From positions 112,951 through 176,950 of the forward strand of contig NZ_JANZYP010000009.1 of assembly GCF_025506355.1 (NCBI RefSeq): a stretch of DNA of 64,000 bases, given 5' to 3'. A program made the translations under genes and the position numbers. Shown here one piece after another: positions 53,970 to 62,645 of the stretch (the first letter of the stretch is position 1; every line of letters begins with the position of its first letter). The stretch is from Sphaerisporangium corydalis. Its GTDB lineage: Bacteria > Actinomycetota > Actinomycetes > Streptosporangiales > Streptosporangiaceae. The notes under the pieces are model-generated. The model was not told where the DNA came from, did not search any database, and saw nothing but the letters and a program-made list of their open reading frames with translations.

Positions 53970-54218
53970 ATGGCTCCGCGAGACCACACGATCACGCTCC
54001 TCGGCAAGCCCGGCTGCCACCTGTGCGACGACGCCAGGGCCGTCATCCGGCGGGTCGCCGCCGAACTCGGGGTCAGCTGGGAGGAGCGCGACATCACCGC
54101 CTCCGAGGAGGACCAGCGGGCCTACGGGGAGATGATCCCCGTCACGCTGGTCGACGGCGTCCAGCACGACTTCTGGCGCGTGGACGAGACCCGCCTCCGC
54201 ACCGCCCTCACCGCCTGA
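53970..54218 (+). CDS. Glutaredoxin-like (DUF836) thiol protein
   Basis: An 82-residue thioredoxin-fold protein with the redox motif GKPGCHLCDD (C16, C19) and a cis-proline in GEMIPVTLVDG. It probably acts as a cytoplasmic thiol reductant, with mycothiol or thioredoxin as partner. It is divergent from rex and might share its operator region. Confidence 0.88.
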   Translation: MAPRDHTITLLGKPGCHLCDDARAVIRRVAAELGVSWEERDITASEEDQRAYGEMIPVTLVDGVQHDFWRVDETRLRTALTA

Positions 54219-54276
54219 CCCGTCCCGCCGGCCCGCCCGGCTCACCCGTTCGCGCGGGTCCGTTCTGGACGGCGGG

Positions 54277-56010
54277 TCAGACGTGGAAGGCCGTGGGCAG
54301 GGGGACCACCTTGGCGGCGTTCACGTTGAGCTCTATGACGTTGGCCGCCAGCACATGCGCGACCCGCTCGCGGGAGAACCGCTCCATGTGGGGCTGGCGC
54401 TGGTGCTCGGTGAAGGCCACCTCGTCGCGGTACAGCTCGTAGACGATGCGCTGGAGCGGCGCCGACTTCACGGCGTGGCAGATGAAGATCAGTGTGTCGG
54501 GCTCGCTGCGGCGCACGGCCTCGACCGTCTCCTCCGCCAGGCGGTCGAACGCCTCGCCCATCCCGTCCATCAGCGTGAAGACGGTGAGCAGGCCGTAGAT
54601 GCTCGGCGACGGCCGCACCGGGCCGGCCGAGGCGAGCGGCATGTCGGTCCTGCGGACGGCGGACCCCTCGGGGTGCCCGAAGGGCGGCTTGATCTCGTTG
54701 CCGGGGAACAGCGCGCCGGTGGCGGGCATGGAGTACTCCGGCGGCTGCCCAGGGGCGCGGTGTGACCCGTTCTGACCGGCATGACCGGCCATGCCCGCGT
54801 CCAGCGGCCCCGGCCGTCCGTACTGGCCCTGGTCTCCGGGCATCGGGTTCCGGCCCTGCTGGGCCCAGCCACCGCTCTGGCCCGGCATGCCGGGCATGTT
54901 GGAGCCGAGCGCCAGCCCCTGCCCGGTCACGGGGCCGCCGGGCAGGCCCTGCCCCGGCAGGGGGCCGCCGGGCATTCCCTGCCCTGGCATCCCCTGCCCT
55001 GGCATCCCCTGCCCTGGCATTCCCTGGCCCGGCCTGCCCTGGCCGGCCAGGGGGTCGCCGGAACCGTCCGGTCCGATGAACTCGCCGGTCCTCGGGCCGC
55101 CGAAGGCGCCGGACGGCTGCATGCGCGCGGCGAAGTCAACGTCCCCCTGGTCCCCGGCGCGGTACTCCGCCACCAGGTCGCCGAGACCGGAGCGGCGCGG
55201 CGGGGGCGGCATCGCCGACGAGACGGTGGTGACCGGCAGGGGGCCGGACGGGAAGCCGGAGTCGGGATCGGCCGCCCTGCGGACGGGCGGGCGCTCGTCG
55301 TCCCAGTCGTCGTCGTCGGCGCCGTCCCGCTCCTCGTCGTACGGCGCGAGCGGGCGCGCGACGGCGTACCAGACGGCCCCCACCATGAGCGTGATCACCA
55401 GCGCCGCGAAGACGCCGGGGATCGCGAAGCGCACGGCGCCCACCAGGGCGAGTCCCGTGGGCGCCAGGACCACGCCCGCGTGCATGTTGTCGGCGTCGAC
55501 GTCGTCGCCGCCGCGCCAGCGGAAGACCGCGAGGATCAGGCAGCCGATCAGGATCAGGTAGGTGAGGCCGTGGGCGGCGTTCAGCAGGGACGTCGGGATG
55601 ATGGTCCAGTGGGTGTCGCCCAGCGGCAGCGTCTTGCCGAACTTCTCGGGTTCGCTGATGGGGTCCAGGACCATGATCACGACGGTGACCAGCGTGAAGG
55701 CGATGCCGAGCAGCCAGGAGGCGAACCTGGCGGCCGCCTTTTCGGCGATCATCTGGATCATGCCGATGGCGAGCCAGAACGGGGCCAGGAACGCGCCGGT
55801 GATCTGGTAGATCCGGAAGGTCGTGGGCCCGAATCCCATGAGATGGCCGATGGCCACGGCGCCCAGCGCGAGGCAGAGTGCCGAGGTGGTGATGGTCCAG
55901 GCGATCAGCCAGCCGCTCCGTTCATCCCGGAGACGTCCGACCAGGATGCCAGTGGTGATGGCGGCGAACAGTGCACCGGCGAAGGCGGTGACGGCAACGA
56001 GGACTTCCAT
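54277..56010 (-). CDS. Seven-helix membrane protein fused to an ABM-like domain
   Basis: A 577-residue protein starting at ATG 56010, 5 bp behind GGGGG. Residues 1-235 hold seven transmembrane helices (LVAVTAFAGALFAAITTGIL, TFRIYQITGAFLAPFWLAIG and others). Residues 240-450 are a disordered linker, rich in D, then P and G, containing four GMPGQ repeats. The last about 100 residues match an antibiotic-biosynthesis-monooxygenase (ABM/Dabb-like) dimeric fold (YGLLTVFTLMDGMGEAFDRL, YELYRDEVAFTEHQRQPHME, VIELNVNAAKVVPLP). Membrane-anchored ABM domains are unusual; the role is unknown. It is divergent from bldN. Confidence 0.7.
   Translation of the reverse strand: MEVLVAVTAFAGALFAAITTGILVGRLRDERSGWLIAWTITTSALCLALGAVAIGHLMGFGPTTFRIYQITGAFLAPFWLAIGMIQMIAEKAAARFASWLLGIAFTLVTVVIMVLDPISEPEKFGKTLPLGDTHWTIIPTSLLNAAHGLTYLILIGCLILAVFRWRGGDDVDADNMHAGVVLAPTGLALVGAVRFAIPGVFAALVITLMVGAVWYAVARPLAPYDEERDGADDDDWDDERPPVRRAADPDSGFPSGPLPVTTVSSAMPPPPRRSGLGDLVAEYRAGDQGDVDFAARMQPSGAFGGPRTGEFIGPDGSGDPLAGQGRPGQGMPGQGMPGQGMPGQGMPGGPLPGQGLPGGPVTGQGLALGSNMPGMPGQSGGWAQQGRNPMPGDQGQYGRPGPLDAGMAGHAGQNGSHRAPGQPPEYSMPATGALFPGNEIKPPFGHPEGSAVRRTDMPLASAGPVRPSPSIYGLLTVFTLMDGMGEAFDRLAEETVEAVRRSEPDTLIFICHAVKSAPLQRIVYELYRDEVAFTEHQRQPHMERFSRERVAHVLAANVIELNVNAAKVVPLPTAFHV
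54971..55030. repeat. Four tandem 15-bp repeats in the linker coding region
   Basis: Four copies of GGCATYCCCTGSCCY in a row, encoding GMPGQ repeats on the minus strand. The second and third copies are identical and the first and fourth vary slightly. Recent slippage and length variation between strains is likely. Confidence 0.8.
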
Positions 56011-56186
56011 GATGCCCCCAACTCTGCCGGACATTACCTCCAAACCGGTAGCCGATGCCCGAAGTGCCTCATCACTGCTGTTACGCGTGGTAGTTACTGA
56101 GGCAAAGTGGATTGTGTAATTTCCCGATGATTTCTAGAGTGTTCGAGCACGCACGCGCCCTTCCCTTTCCTCCCCAGGGATACCGG

Positions 56187-56840
56187 ATGTCGAACTCATG
56201 GTCGGTCGCCGGGCTTTCCCCTCCAGGATCGGCCGACACTGTGAACCCCACGCGCGCCGCCGCTGACCAGCGCGAGCGCCTCTCCCCGGAGATCGACGAG
56301 CTCCGGCGGGTGGTCCTCCGCGCCAAAACCGGCGACGCCGACGCCTTCGCGGCGCTGTACGACCGCTATGTGGATCTTGTGTACCGCTATGTCTACTTCC
56401 GGGTCGGCTGTCACGCCCTCGCGGAGGACCTCACCAGCGAGACGTTCCTGCGGGCCCTTCGGCGCATCGCCGACTTCACCTGGCAGGGCAGGGACTTCGG
56501 CGCGTGGCTGGTGACGATCGCCAGGAACCTGGTGACCGACCACTTCAAGTCCGCGCGCCACCGCATGGAGGTCCCCACCGCCGAGGTACTCGACGTCCCG
56601 CTGGACGGGCCGCACATCCCGGAGAACGCCGTGGTCACGACCATGGTGAACGAGCGGATCCTGCGCGCCGTACGCGATCTCGGCCCCGAGCAGCAGGAAT
56701 GCGTGGTCCTGCGCTTCCTGCACGGGATGTCGCTGGCCGAGACGGCACTGATCATGGGCAAGAAGAGCGGCGCGATCAAGGCACTGCAGTTCCGCGCGAT
56801 CCGCGCCCTGGCCAGGGCCCTGCCGCAGGACCTCGGCTGA
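56187..56840 (+). CDS. bldN: ECF sigma factor of the BldN family
   Basis: A 217-residue ECF sigma factor. Region 2 is ALYDRYVDLVYRYVYFRVGC followed by ALAEDLTSETFLRALRRIAD; FTWQGRDFGAWLVTIARNLV is nearly identical to S. coelicolor BldN as I recall it; region 4 is QQECVVLRFLHGMSLAETAL with IMGKKSGAIKALQFRAIRAL. BldN directs aerial-mycelium genes. I chose ATG 56187 (AGGGA 7 bp upstream); the frame is open to 56112, and in Streptomyces a longer pro-form exists, so a longer product is possible. The putative RsbN gene follows. Confidence 0.9.
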   Translation: MSNSWSVAGLSPPGSADTVNPTRAAADQRERLSPEIDELRRVVLRAKTGDADAFAALYDRYVDLVYRYVYFRVGCHALAEDLTSETFLRALRRIADFTWQGRDFGAWLVTIARNLVTDHFKSARHRMEVPTAEVLDVPLDGPHIPENAVVTTMVNERILRAVRDLGPEQQECVVLRFLHGMSLAETALIMGKKSGAIKALQFRAIRALARALPQDLG

Positions 56841-56959
56841 TTCGGGGTGGCGCTCGGGAGGGGCCCGATTGAGGCGGGCGGCCGTAACCTGGAGGGTCCC
56901 CGCGTCGTTGGACGGGTAGCACCTATGGATCATCGGAGTGGGCGCGGCAGGGAGCTTTC

Positions 56960-57649
56960 ATGAACAAGTGGGGGCCTTCGCGGTGGCTGCCCAGGTTCTG
57001 GGCCGCCATCACGCGGCGCAAGCCCCACACCCATTTCGTGGCCCGCCTGAACGAGATCGGCGGCGAGCCCGGCAACGGCCCGCGCCCCGACTTCCGCACC
57101 CGCCTGCGCGGTGAGCTGCTGGCCGCCCGCGCCGCCGGCGCCGATCCCGGCCCCGAGGCGACCGGGCGCAGGCGTCGTCCGCCCTTCCTGATGCGCCTGC
57201 GGCCAGGGGTGCTCATCGTGGTCGTGACGGGCCTGCTGCTGGTCGCCTGCGTCGGCGCCTACGCCTCGGTCCCCGGCGACCGCCTGTACCCGATCAAGCG
57301 CGCCGCGGAGGCCACCCTGCTCAGCCTCACCACCGACGACGCGGAGCGCGCCCAGCGGGAGCTGAACGCCGCGCACTCCCGCGCGACCGAGGCGGCGGCC
57401 TTGCTCGGCTACCCCGACTCCCGCCGCGCCCAGCTGATCGGGCCGACGCTGGACGAGATGGCCTCCACGACCCGCTCGGCCCTGTCCGCGCTCGGCCACG
57501 TCAAGCGCCAGGGCAGGCACGCGCCCGCGTTGAAGCGCTTCACCGACGAGCAGCGCGACGTCGTGGAGCCCATGATCCCCCAGCTCGGCGGCGACGACCG
57601 CATGAAGGCCAGCGCCTACCTGGACATGATCGACGACCTGACCCCGTGA
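56960..57649 (+). CDS. DUF5667 membrane protein, probable anti-sigma factor RsbN
   Basis: A 229-residue protein with one transmembrane helix (PGVLIVVVTGLLLVACVGAY) at about residues 90-110. The extracytoplasmic half carries the DUF5667 signature SVPGDRLYPIKRAAEATLLS and a helical repeat (RATEAAALLGYPDSRRAQLI). RsbN, the membrane anti-sigma of BldN, has the same layout and gene position in Streptomyces, but its N-terminal sigma-binding part is longer than the about 85 residues here. It is 119 bp downstream of bldN. Assignment rests on synteny and the shared DUF. Confidence 0.78.
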   Translation: MNKWGPSRWLPRFWAAITRRKPHTHFVARLNEIGGEPGNGPRPDFRTRLRGELLAARAAGADPGPEATGRRRRPPFLMRLRPGVLIVVVTGLLLVACVGAYASVPGDRLYPIKRAAEATLLSLTTDDAERAQRELNAAHSRATEAAALLGYPDSRRAQLIGPTLDEMASTTRSALSALGHVKRQGRHAPALKRFTDEQRDVVEPMIPQLGGDDRMKASAYLDMIDDLTP

Positions 57650-57778
57650 CCTGGCGGCCCCCACCGGGGCCTTCTCCGACGGCACCCCGGGCCACCCGGA
57701 ACGGTGGGCCAGATGTCACGCCACGCTAACGCCGCGTACATCGGCCACATCCCCCGCCCCCCGTTAAGCTGAGGGGCT

Positions 57779-58645
57779 ATGAGGCGGTTACTGCGACGGC
57801 GCACCGAGGCGGAGATGGCCGGGGAGGTCGCGGCCGCGGCCGCCATCACCTCGCCGGTCGCCGAGCCCGACCCGACCGCCGCGGCCTTCTTCGACGTCGA
57901 CAACACGATGATGCGCGGCGCCTCGATCTACCACTTCGCCCGGGGCCTCGCCTCCCGCGGCCTGTTCACCACCAAGGACCTGGTGAGGTTCGCCCTCGGC
58001 CAGGCGGTGTTCCGCGTCCGAGGCAACGAGAACCCCGAGCACATCGCCCAGGCCAAGGAGACGGCGCTCGCCTTCGTCGTCGGGCTGAAGGTCGACGACA
58101 TCGTCCGCCTCGGCGAGGAGATCTACGACGAGGTGATGGCCGAACGCATCTGGGCCGGCACCCGCGCGCTCGCCCAGAGCCACCTCGACGCCGGGCAGCG
58201 GGTGTGGCTGGTCACGGCCACGCCGGTCGAGCTGTCCCGGGTGATCGCCCAGCGCCTCGGCCTGACCGGCGCCCTCGGCACGGTCGCTGAGACCGAGAAC
58301 GGCGTGTACACCGGGCGGCTGGTGGGCGACCTGCTGCACGGCCCGGCCAAGGCCGAGGCGGTGAAGGCGCTGGCCCGCCGCGAGGGCCTGGACCTGTCGC
58401 GCTGCACGGCCTACAGCGACTCGGCCAACGACCTGCCCCTGCTGCAACTCGTGGGCCACCCCTGCGCGATCAACCCCGACAGCGAGCTCATGGAGTACTC
58501 CAGGGAGCACGACTGGACGGTCAAGGACTTCCGCACCGGCCGCAAGGCCACGATGGCCGGTCTCCCCATCGCCGCCGCCGCGGGCGCCGTCGCCGGTGGC
58601 ATAGCCGCGGCCATCGCCCTCAGGAAGCACTACCGCTCCGCCTGA
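57779..58645 (+). CDS. HAD-IB family phosphohydrolase
   Basis: A 288-residue HAD-superfamily protein. The nucleophile motif is AAAFFDVDNTMMRG (D39, D41), motif II is WLVTATP, and motif IV is AYSDSANDLPLLQLVG. A glycine/alanine-rich hydrophobic stretch near the C-terminus (IAAAAGAVAGGIAAAIALRK) looks like a membrane anchor. Related HAD-IB proteins, including SerB/CicA-like ones, often stand beside lysophospholipid acyltransferases as here, which suggests phospholipid head-group or lysophosphatidate metabolism. Confidence 0.88.
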   Translation: MRRLLRRRTEAEMAGEVAAAAAITSPVAEPDPTAAAFFDVDNTMMRGASIYHFARGLASRGLFTTKDLVRFALGQAVFRVRGNENPEHIAQAKETALAFVVGLKVDDIVRLGEEIYDEVMAERIWAGTRALAQSHLDAGQRVWLVTATPVELSRVIAQRLGLTGALGTVAETENGVYTGRLVGDLLHGPAKAEAVKALARREGLDLSRCTAYSDSANDLPLLQLVGHPCAINPDSELMEYSREHDWTVKDFRTGRKATMAGLPIAAAAGAVAGGIAAAIALRKHYRSA

Positions 58646-58696
58646 CCCCCCGTTCAGCGCCCGGCGAGGCGCTCTCAGACTCGGAAGAAGGCGGTC

Positions 58697-59653
58697 TCAG
58701 AAGAACGGCGGGAAGGCGTGGCCCCGCTGGAGGCGGAGCCGGTTGAGCTGCTGCTGGACGAGCTCGCGTACCTGGTCGGTGAGGTTGAAGACCAGCATCG
58801 GGTCGTCGGCCTCCTCGGGGTCGAACTCGTCGGTGCGCACGGGCTCACCGAACTGGATCATCCACTTGGACGGCAGCGGGAGCAGGCCAAGCGGCCCGAG
58901 CCACGGGAACAGCGGAGTGATCGGGACGTACGGCAGGCCGAACAGCCGGGCGATCGACCGGAGGTTCCCGATCTTGGGGTAGATCTCCTCGGCGCCGACG
59001 ATCGAGCACGGGATGATCGGCACCTGCGCGCGGATCGCCGAGGCCACGAAGCCGCCACGGCCGAAGCGCTGCAGTTTGTAGCGCTCGGCGAACGGCTTGC
59101 CCACGCCCTTGAAGCCCTCGGGGAACACCCCCACCAGCTCGCCCTTGCGCATCAGCCGGTCGGCGTCCTCAGGGCAGGCGAGGGTGTGGCCCGACTTGCG
59201 GGAAAGATGGCCGAGCACCGGAAGCTGGTAGACCAGGTCGGCGCCGAGCAGGCGCAGCGGGCGGTGCGCGGGGTGGTCGTCGTGCAGCGCCACCTGGAGC
59301 ATGAGGGCGTCGACCGGGACGGTGCCGGAGTGGTTGGCGACGACCAGCGCCCCCGCCTCGTCCGGCACGTTCTCAAGGCCGAGGGTCTCGACGCGGAACC
59401 AGTGGCGGTACAGGGGGCGGATCAGTTCGAGCAGCACCTTGTCGTTGAGCTCGGGGTCGAACCCGAACTCGTCGACCTCGTACTCGCCCGCGACGCGCCG
59501 GCGCAGGAAGGCCAGCAGGTCGGCCAGACGGTCCTCCACGTCGGCCTTGCCGGCCCCGCCTGCGGAGCGGCGGCGCGCGGCCGTGATGGGGATCACCTGG
59601 GCGGTCCCTGGCTCCTGCTCACCGAAGTCATGCGATGTGTCTGTGTGCTTCAC
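58697..59653 (-). CDS. Lysophospholipid acyltransferase (PlsC-like)
   Basis: A 318-residue acyltransferase. The histidine block is ANHSGTVPVDALML, with the usual HX4D replaced by HSGTVPVD; the second block is GVFPEGFKGVGK, and PFGEP-like MIQFGEPVRTDEF follows. It should transfer acyl groups to lysophosphatidate or a related glycerolipid at the membrane. I chose GTG 59653, which overlaps the stop of the epimerase gene (GTGA). The frame is open to 59674. Confidence 0.85.
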   Translation of the reverse strand: MKHTDTSHDFGEQEPGTAQVIPITAARRRSAGGAGKADVEDRLADLLAFLRRRVAGEYEVDEFGFDPELNDKVLLELIRPLYRHWFRVETLGLENVPDEAGALVVANHSGTVPVDALMLQVALHDDHPAHRPLRLLGADLVYQLPVLGHLSRKSGHTLACPEDADRLMRKGELVGVFPEGFKGVGKPFAERYKLQRFGRGGFVASAIRAQVPIIPCSIVGAEEIYPKIGNLRSIARLFGLPYVPITPLFPWLGPLGLLPLPSKWMIQFGEPVRTDEFDPEEADDPMLVFNLTDQVRELVQQQLNRLRLQRGHAFPPFF

Positions 59654-60690
59654 CGTTTCATGCCCCCACCCCACACTGTCGCCAACCAGTCGATCACAGT
59701 GAGTGGCATACCACCAAACAAGCCACGCGACTGGAGGAAATCATCGAACGCGGCGGCGGTGGTGAGTTTGGGACGCCAGTCGAGCTCCTCCACCAGCCGT
59801 GCGGAGTCGACGGCGCGCCCGTAGCTCATCAGGGCGATCTGTTCGGGGGAGAAGTCGACCCGGCCGACCCCGCGGGCGAGGTCGCCGATGACGCGGAACG
59901 CGGTCGAGGGCACCGGGACCGTCGGGCGGCCGCTGCGGCGCACGCACTGCGACAGCAGCATGACGCCGTCGCCCGCCACGTTGAAGATGCCGGGGTGGTC
60001 CTCCACGGCGAAGCGCCGCAGCACCTCCACGCCGTCGTCCTCGTGGACGAACTGCAGGCGGGGGTCGAACCCGAGCACGGTCGGCAGCACCGGCTGGGCG
60101 AAGTAGCGGGTGAGGGGCGAGTCGACGCCCGGCCCCATGAAGTTCGCGAAGCGAAGGGCCGAGACGGACACATCAGGGCGCCGCCGCGCGAAGCCGCGCA
60201 CGTACGCCTCGACTTCGGTGGCGTCCTTGGCGTAACCGGAGTTCGCCACCTCGATCGGCTCGGCGTCCTCGGTGAAGACCGCCGGGTCGTGCGAGGACGA
60301 GCCGTACACGGCGGTCGTGGAGCGCACCACGACCTTGCGCACCGTCGCGGACCGCTGGCAGGCGGCCAGCAGCTGCATGGTGCCGATGACGTTGTGCTCT
60401 TTCATGTACGTACGGCCCGCGCTCTTCGAGGGAGCGCTGACCAGGCTCATGTGCACGACGGTGTCGATGTCGGCGGCCGCGATGACCTGCGCGATGTCCG
60501 GGCTGCGCAGATCAACCCGGACGAACTCCATACGGCCGAGCGCGACGCCGCCGCCGCCTCGCGTGAGCGAGGACGGCGGCACGGTGTCCACTCCGATGAC
60601 CCGGTCGATGTCCGGGTCCGCCGCGAGGACGCCCGCCACCCGGGCACCGATGTGCCGGGAGACCCCGGTGACGAGCACGGTGTGGGTCAT
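59650..60690 (-). CDS. NAD-dependent epimerase/dehydratase (extended SDR) family protein
   Basis: A 346-residue extended short-chain dehydrogenase-like protein. The N-terminal Rossmann motif is VLVTGVSRHIGARVAGVLAA, with the adenine-binding acid at VIGVDTVPP. The usual catalytic YxxxK is not obvious (SGYAKDATEVE instead), so the activity may differ from classical epimerases or be lost. It is translationally coupled to the acyltransferase downstream, which points to a lipid or envelope role. Confidence 0.82.
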   Translation of the reverse strand: MTHTVLVTGVSRHIGARVAGVLAADPDIDRVIGVDTVPPSSLTRGGGGVALGRMEFVRVDLRSPDIAQVIAAADIDTVVHMSLVSAPSKSAGRTYMKEHNVIGTMQLLAACQRSATVRKVVVRSTTAVYGSSSHDPAVFTEDAEPIEVANSGYAKDATEVEAYVRGFARRRPDVSVSALRFANFMGPGVDSPLTRYFAQPVLPTVLGFDPRLQFVHEDDGVEVLRRFAVEDHPGIFNVAGDGVMLLSQCVRRSGRPTVPVPSTAFRVIGDLARGVGRVDFSPEQIALMSYGRAVDSARLVEELDWRPKLTTAAAFDDFLQSRGLFGGMPLTVIDWLATVWGGGMKR

Positions 60691-60796
60691 CGGCGCCTCG
60701 CAGAATCACGTATGTGGGTCGCGCTTGCTCGGCTGCTCACCGGGGTTCGTGATCCCTCACCCCCGGTCCGCCGCTCTGCGTCGTCGGTCCGCGCTA

Positions 60797-60895
60797 CTAC
60801 TTCTTGTTACGCCGCTGGATGCGGGTCTTCTTCAGAAGCTTGCGGTGCTTCTTCTTCGCCATGCGCTTACGACGCTTCTTGATCACAGAGCCCAC
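60797..60895 (-). CDS. Ribosomal protein bS22 / AURKAIP1-COX24 domain peptide
   Basis: A 32-residue, very basic peptide starting at GTG 60895 behind [25 protein letters not shown] followed by [11 protein letters not shown]. This is the AURKAIP1/COX24 domain, known in mycobacteria as ribosomal protein bS22 of the small subunit, located near the decoding site. It is about 100 bp upstream of the epimerase gene on the same strand. Confidence 0.93.
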   Translation of the reverse strand: MGSVIKKRRKRMAKKKHRKLLKKTRIQRRNKK

Positions 60896-61237
60896 GGGAC
60901 CCCCAGGTAAAGGTAGTTTTTGGCAAATCGGCGTGTACCCTCCGGCGAGTCAGCGCGCCGGCCCAGGCCCCGGGACGCACCGTTGCCACGGCACACTCCG
61001 AACCCTGCGCGGCGCCTCGCAAGAAGCACACCGATTCAACAGCCTACCGGCGATTCGCGGTCGATCGCCCCCCGGGGGGAACCCGCGTGGCCCGCCGAGG
61101 GGTCGCGCCCCACGACCGGCCACGACGCGAGCGGTCGCCCACCCACCCCGTTCCCGGACTGGTCCGCACCCCTGGCAAACCATGCGCTCATCGTCAGGCG
61201 GTATCCACAGAGACCGGTGATGTCGCTACTGGTCCAG
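60896..61237. other. Intergenic region upstream of bS22
   Basis: About 340 bp between the bS22 start and the stop of the HTH gene. It is GC-rich with small hairpins (for example around 61068-61080) and no convincing gene on either strand. It presumably holds the bS22 promoter and leader; I recognise no RNA family. Confidence 0.45.
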
Positions 61238-61441
61238 TCAACCCGCTTCGATGAACGCATCCCTCAGGTAGTCGTGCACCGCTTGCTCAGGCACCCTGAA
61301 GGACCGCCCGACCCGGATGGCCGGTAATTCCCCTGAGTGGACGAGCCGGTACACCGTCATCTTGGACACCCGCATGACGGTGGCCACTTCTGCCACCGTC
61401 AGGAACTTCACCTCGCTGAGAGGTCTTTCGCCTGCACCCAT
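61238..61441 (-). CDS. Small excisionase/MerR-like helix-turn-helix protein
   Basis: A 67-residue protein with one winged-helix domain: FLTVAEVATVMRVSKMTVYR, LVHSGELPAIRVGRSFRVPE and the end helix AVHDYLRDAFIEAG. It resembles BldC and excisionase-type HTH proteins. ATG 61441 is preceded by AGAGG at 9 bp; the frame is open to 61489. In Streptomyces a similar small HTH gene (SCO3328, as I recall) stands near bldN and bS22, so the neighbourhood is probably conserved. Confidence 0.88.
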   Translation of the reverse strand: MGAGERPLSEVKFLTVAEVATVMRVSKMTVYRLVHSGELPAIRVGRSFRVPEQAVHDYLRDAFIEAG

Positions 61442-61523
61442 CGGACGCCTCTTCCGCACGTGTTTCCGGGTTATCCCCACTGGTGCCATTGCTCACGCAC
61501 GTGTACTGCTGTCAGCGTAGAAC

Positions 61524-61570
61524 GCGTCTCCGATCGCGCAACCCCCCATTCCATCAGTCAGTGGAGACGC
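61524..61570. promoter_or_regulatory. Inverted repeat GCGTCTCC-N31-GGAGACGC upstream of the HTH gene
   Basis: Two exact 8-bp arms, 80-130 bp upstream of the HTH gene start. The arms may form a hairpin in the leader or bind a regulator. The rest of 61442-61761 holds no gene; a run ATAAAAAAG at 61674-61682 is notable in so GC-rich a genome. Confidence 0.35.
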
Positions 61571-61761
61571 CTGCCACCAGAACGGGGAAAATCGCTGGCC
61601 AGCAGCCAAGCCGAGCCCTGATCCCGATCTTGTGAACGGTCTAACCGTGTCCCATTAGAGTCGCTCAGGATCATAAAAAAGTTGGCAAACGGTCGACGTC
61701 CGGCATCGAATGCGCGCGCGAAACACGGGTTAAGGTGAGACCGGATTAGCCTCAGGGCACA

Positions 61762-62559
61762 TCACAGGCCACTCTCGACCCGGGAGATCAGATAACGGTT
61801 CATCGGATCGTAGTGACGCGGTAGCACATTGTCATCAAGAGGGACGGTAACGGCGATCTTGCCCTCCGCCTCTCCGACGAACAGCCCGGGGTCGTTGCTG
61901 TCGGCGAACCCGACCGTCTGGACCCCCGCCTCGCCCGCCGCGCCGGCCCAGCCGTGGTCGGCGATCACCAGATCCGGCAGCTGCCCCGCCAATTCCGCGA
62001 TCATCGCCTGCATCGGCGCCGGGTCGTGGGTGTGCACCAGGCCGCCGCCGTCGTCGAGCATCGCCACGTCGTCCAGGTAGCGGATCCGGCGCTTGCGGCC
62101 GAGCCCCCCGCTGGCGAACGCCCGCTGCTCCCCCGGGGCCAGGAGCGTGCCACCACGGGCCCGTACGAGCCGGGCCAGGGCGAGGTGCGTGGTCAGCAGC
62201 CCGGTGGGGTGCCCGGTGGCGATCAGGATCCTCGGGGAGGGGCGCCCGAGCGCGGCGGCGATGACGTCGCCCATCGCGTCCAGGGCGTCGATGGTCCGCT
62301 CGGGGTCGATCGTGTCCTGCCCGTAACGGTGCTCGGCGTCGGCGACCACCCCGGCGGACTTGGCCATCAGCGCGAGGATGTCGCGGTAGGTCCAGTCGCC
62401 CTCCATGGTGAGGCCGAACATGTAGTGCGGGTCGCGTACGGCCAGTGAGCGGTAGTGGTCCAGGTTGTTCTCCCGGCTGGTGGCCACATCCCCGGCGATC
62501 TTCGTCCGGACCAGGTGGTCCCTCAGCTCGTCCCGCGAGAGAGCAGTCGCGGTCTCCAT
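61762..62559 (-). CDS. Conserved actinobacterial protein, putative phosphatase
   Basis: A 265-residue soluble protein. A Rossmann-like segment is visible (PRILIATGHPTGLLTTHLAL), as are LVHTHDPAPMQAMIAELAGQ and LPDLVIADHGWAGAAGEAGV, with conserved His and Asp residues. Homologues in actinobacteria are usually annotated as phosphatase, but I see no classical motif. It follows acuC by 87 bp on the same strand. Confidence 0.6.
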   Translation of the reverse strand: METATALSRDELRDHLVRTKIAGDVATSRENNLDHYRSLAVRDPHYMFGLTMEGDWTYRDILALMAKSAGVVADAEHRYGQDTIDPERTIDALDAMGDVIAAALGRPSPRILIATGHPTGLLTTHLALARLVRARGGTLLAPGEQRAFASGGLGRKRRIRYLDDVAMLDDGGGLVHTHDPAPMQAMIAELAGQLPDLVIADHGWAGAAGEAGVQTVGFADSNDPGLFVGEAEGKIAVTVPLDDNVLPRHYDPMNRYLISRVESGL

Positions 62560-62645
62560 CGTTCACTCCGTCCACTTGGCGGGTTGTGCGACCTTCGTGC
62601 AACCGTCAAGGCACTACGCGCCGGCGGCCGCCATGCCTGGCGGGG

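Noticed and set aside
54971..55030. CRISPR-like short tandem repeats
   Set aside because: The repeats are contiguous 15-mers in frame in a coding region without spacers.
56070..56100. BldD box upstream of bldN (TTACGCGTGG...)
   Set aside because: Only one half resembles the consensus; the central and second half do not match, so I do not call it.
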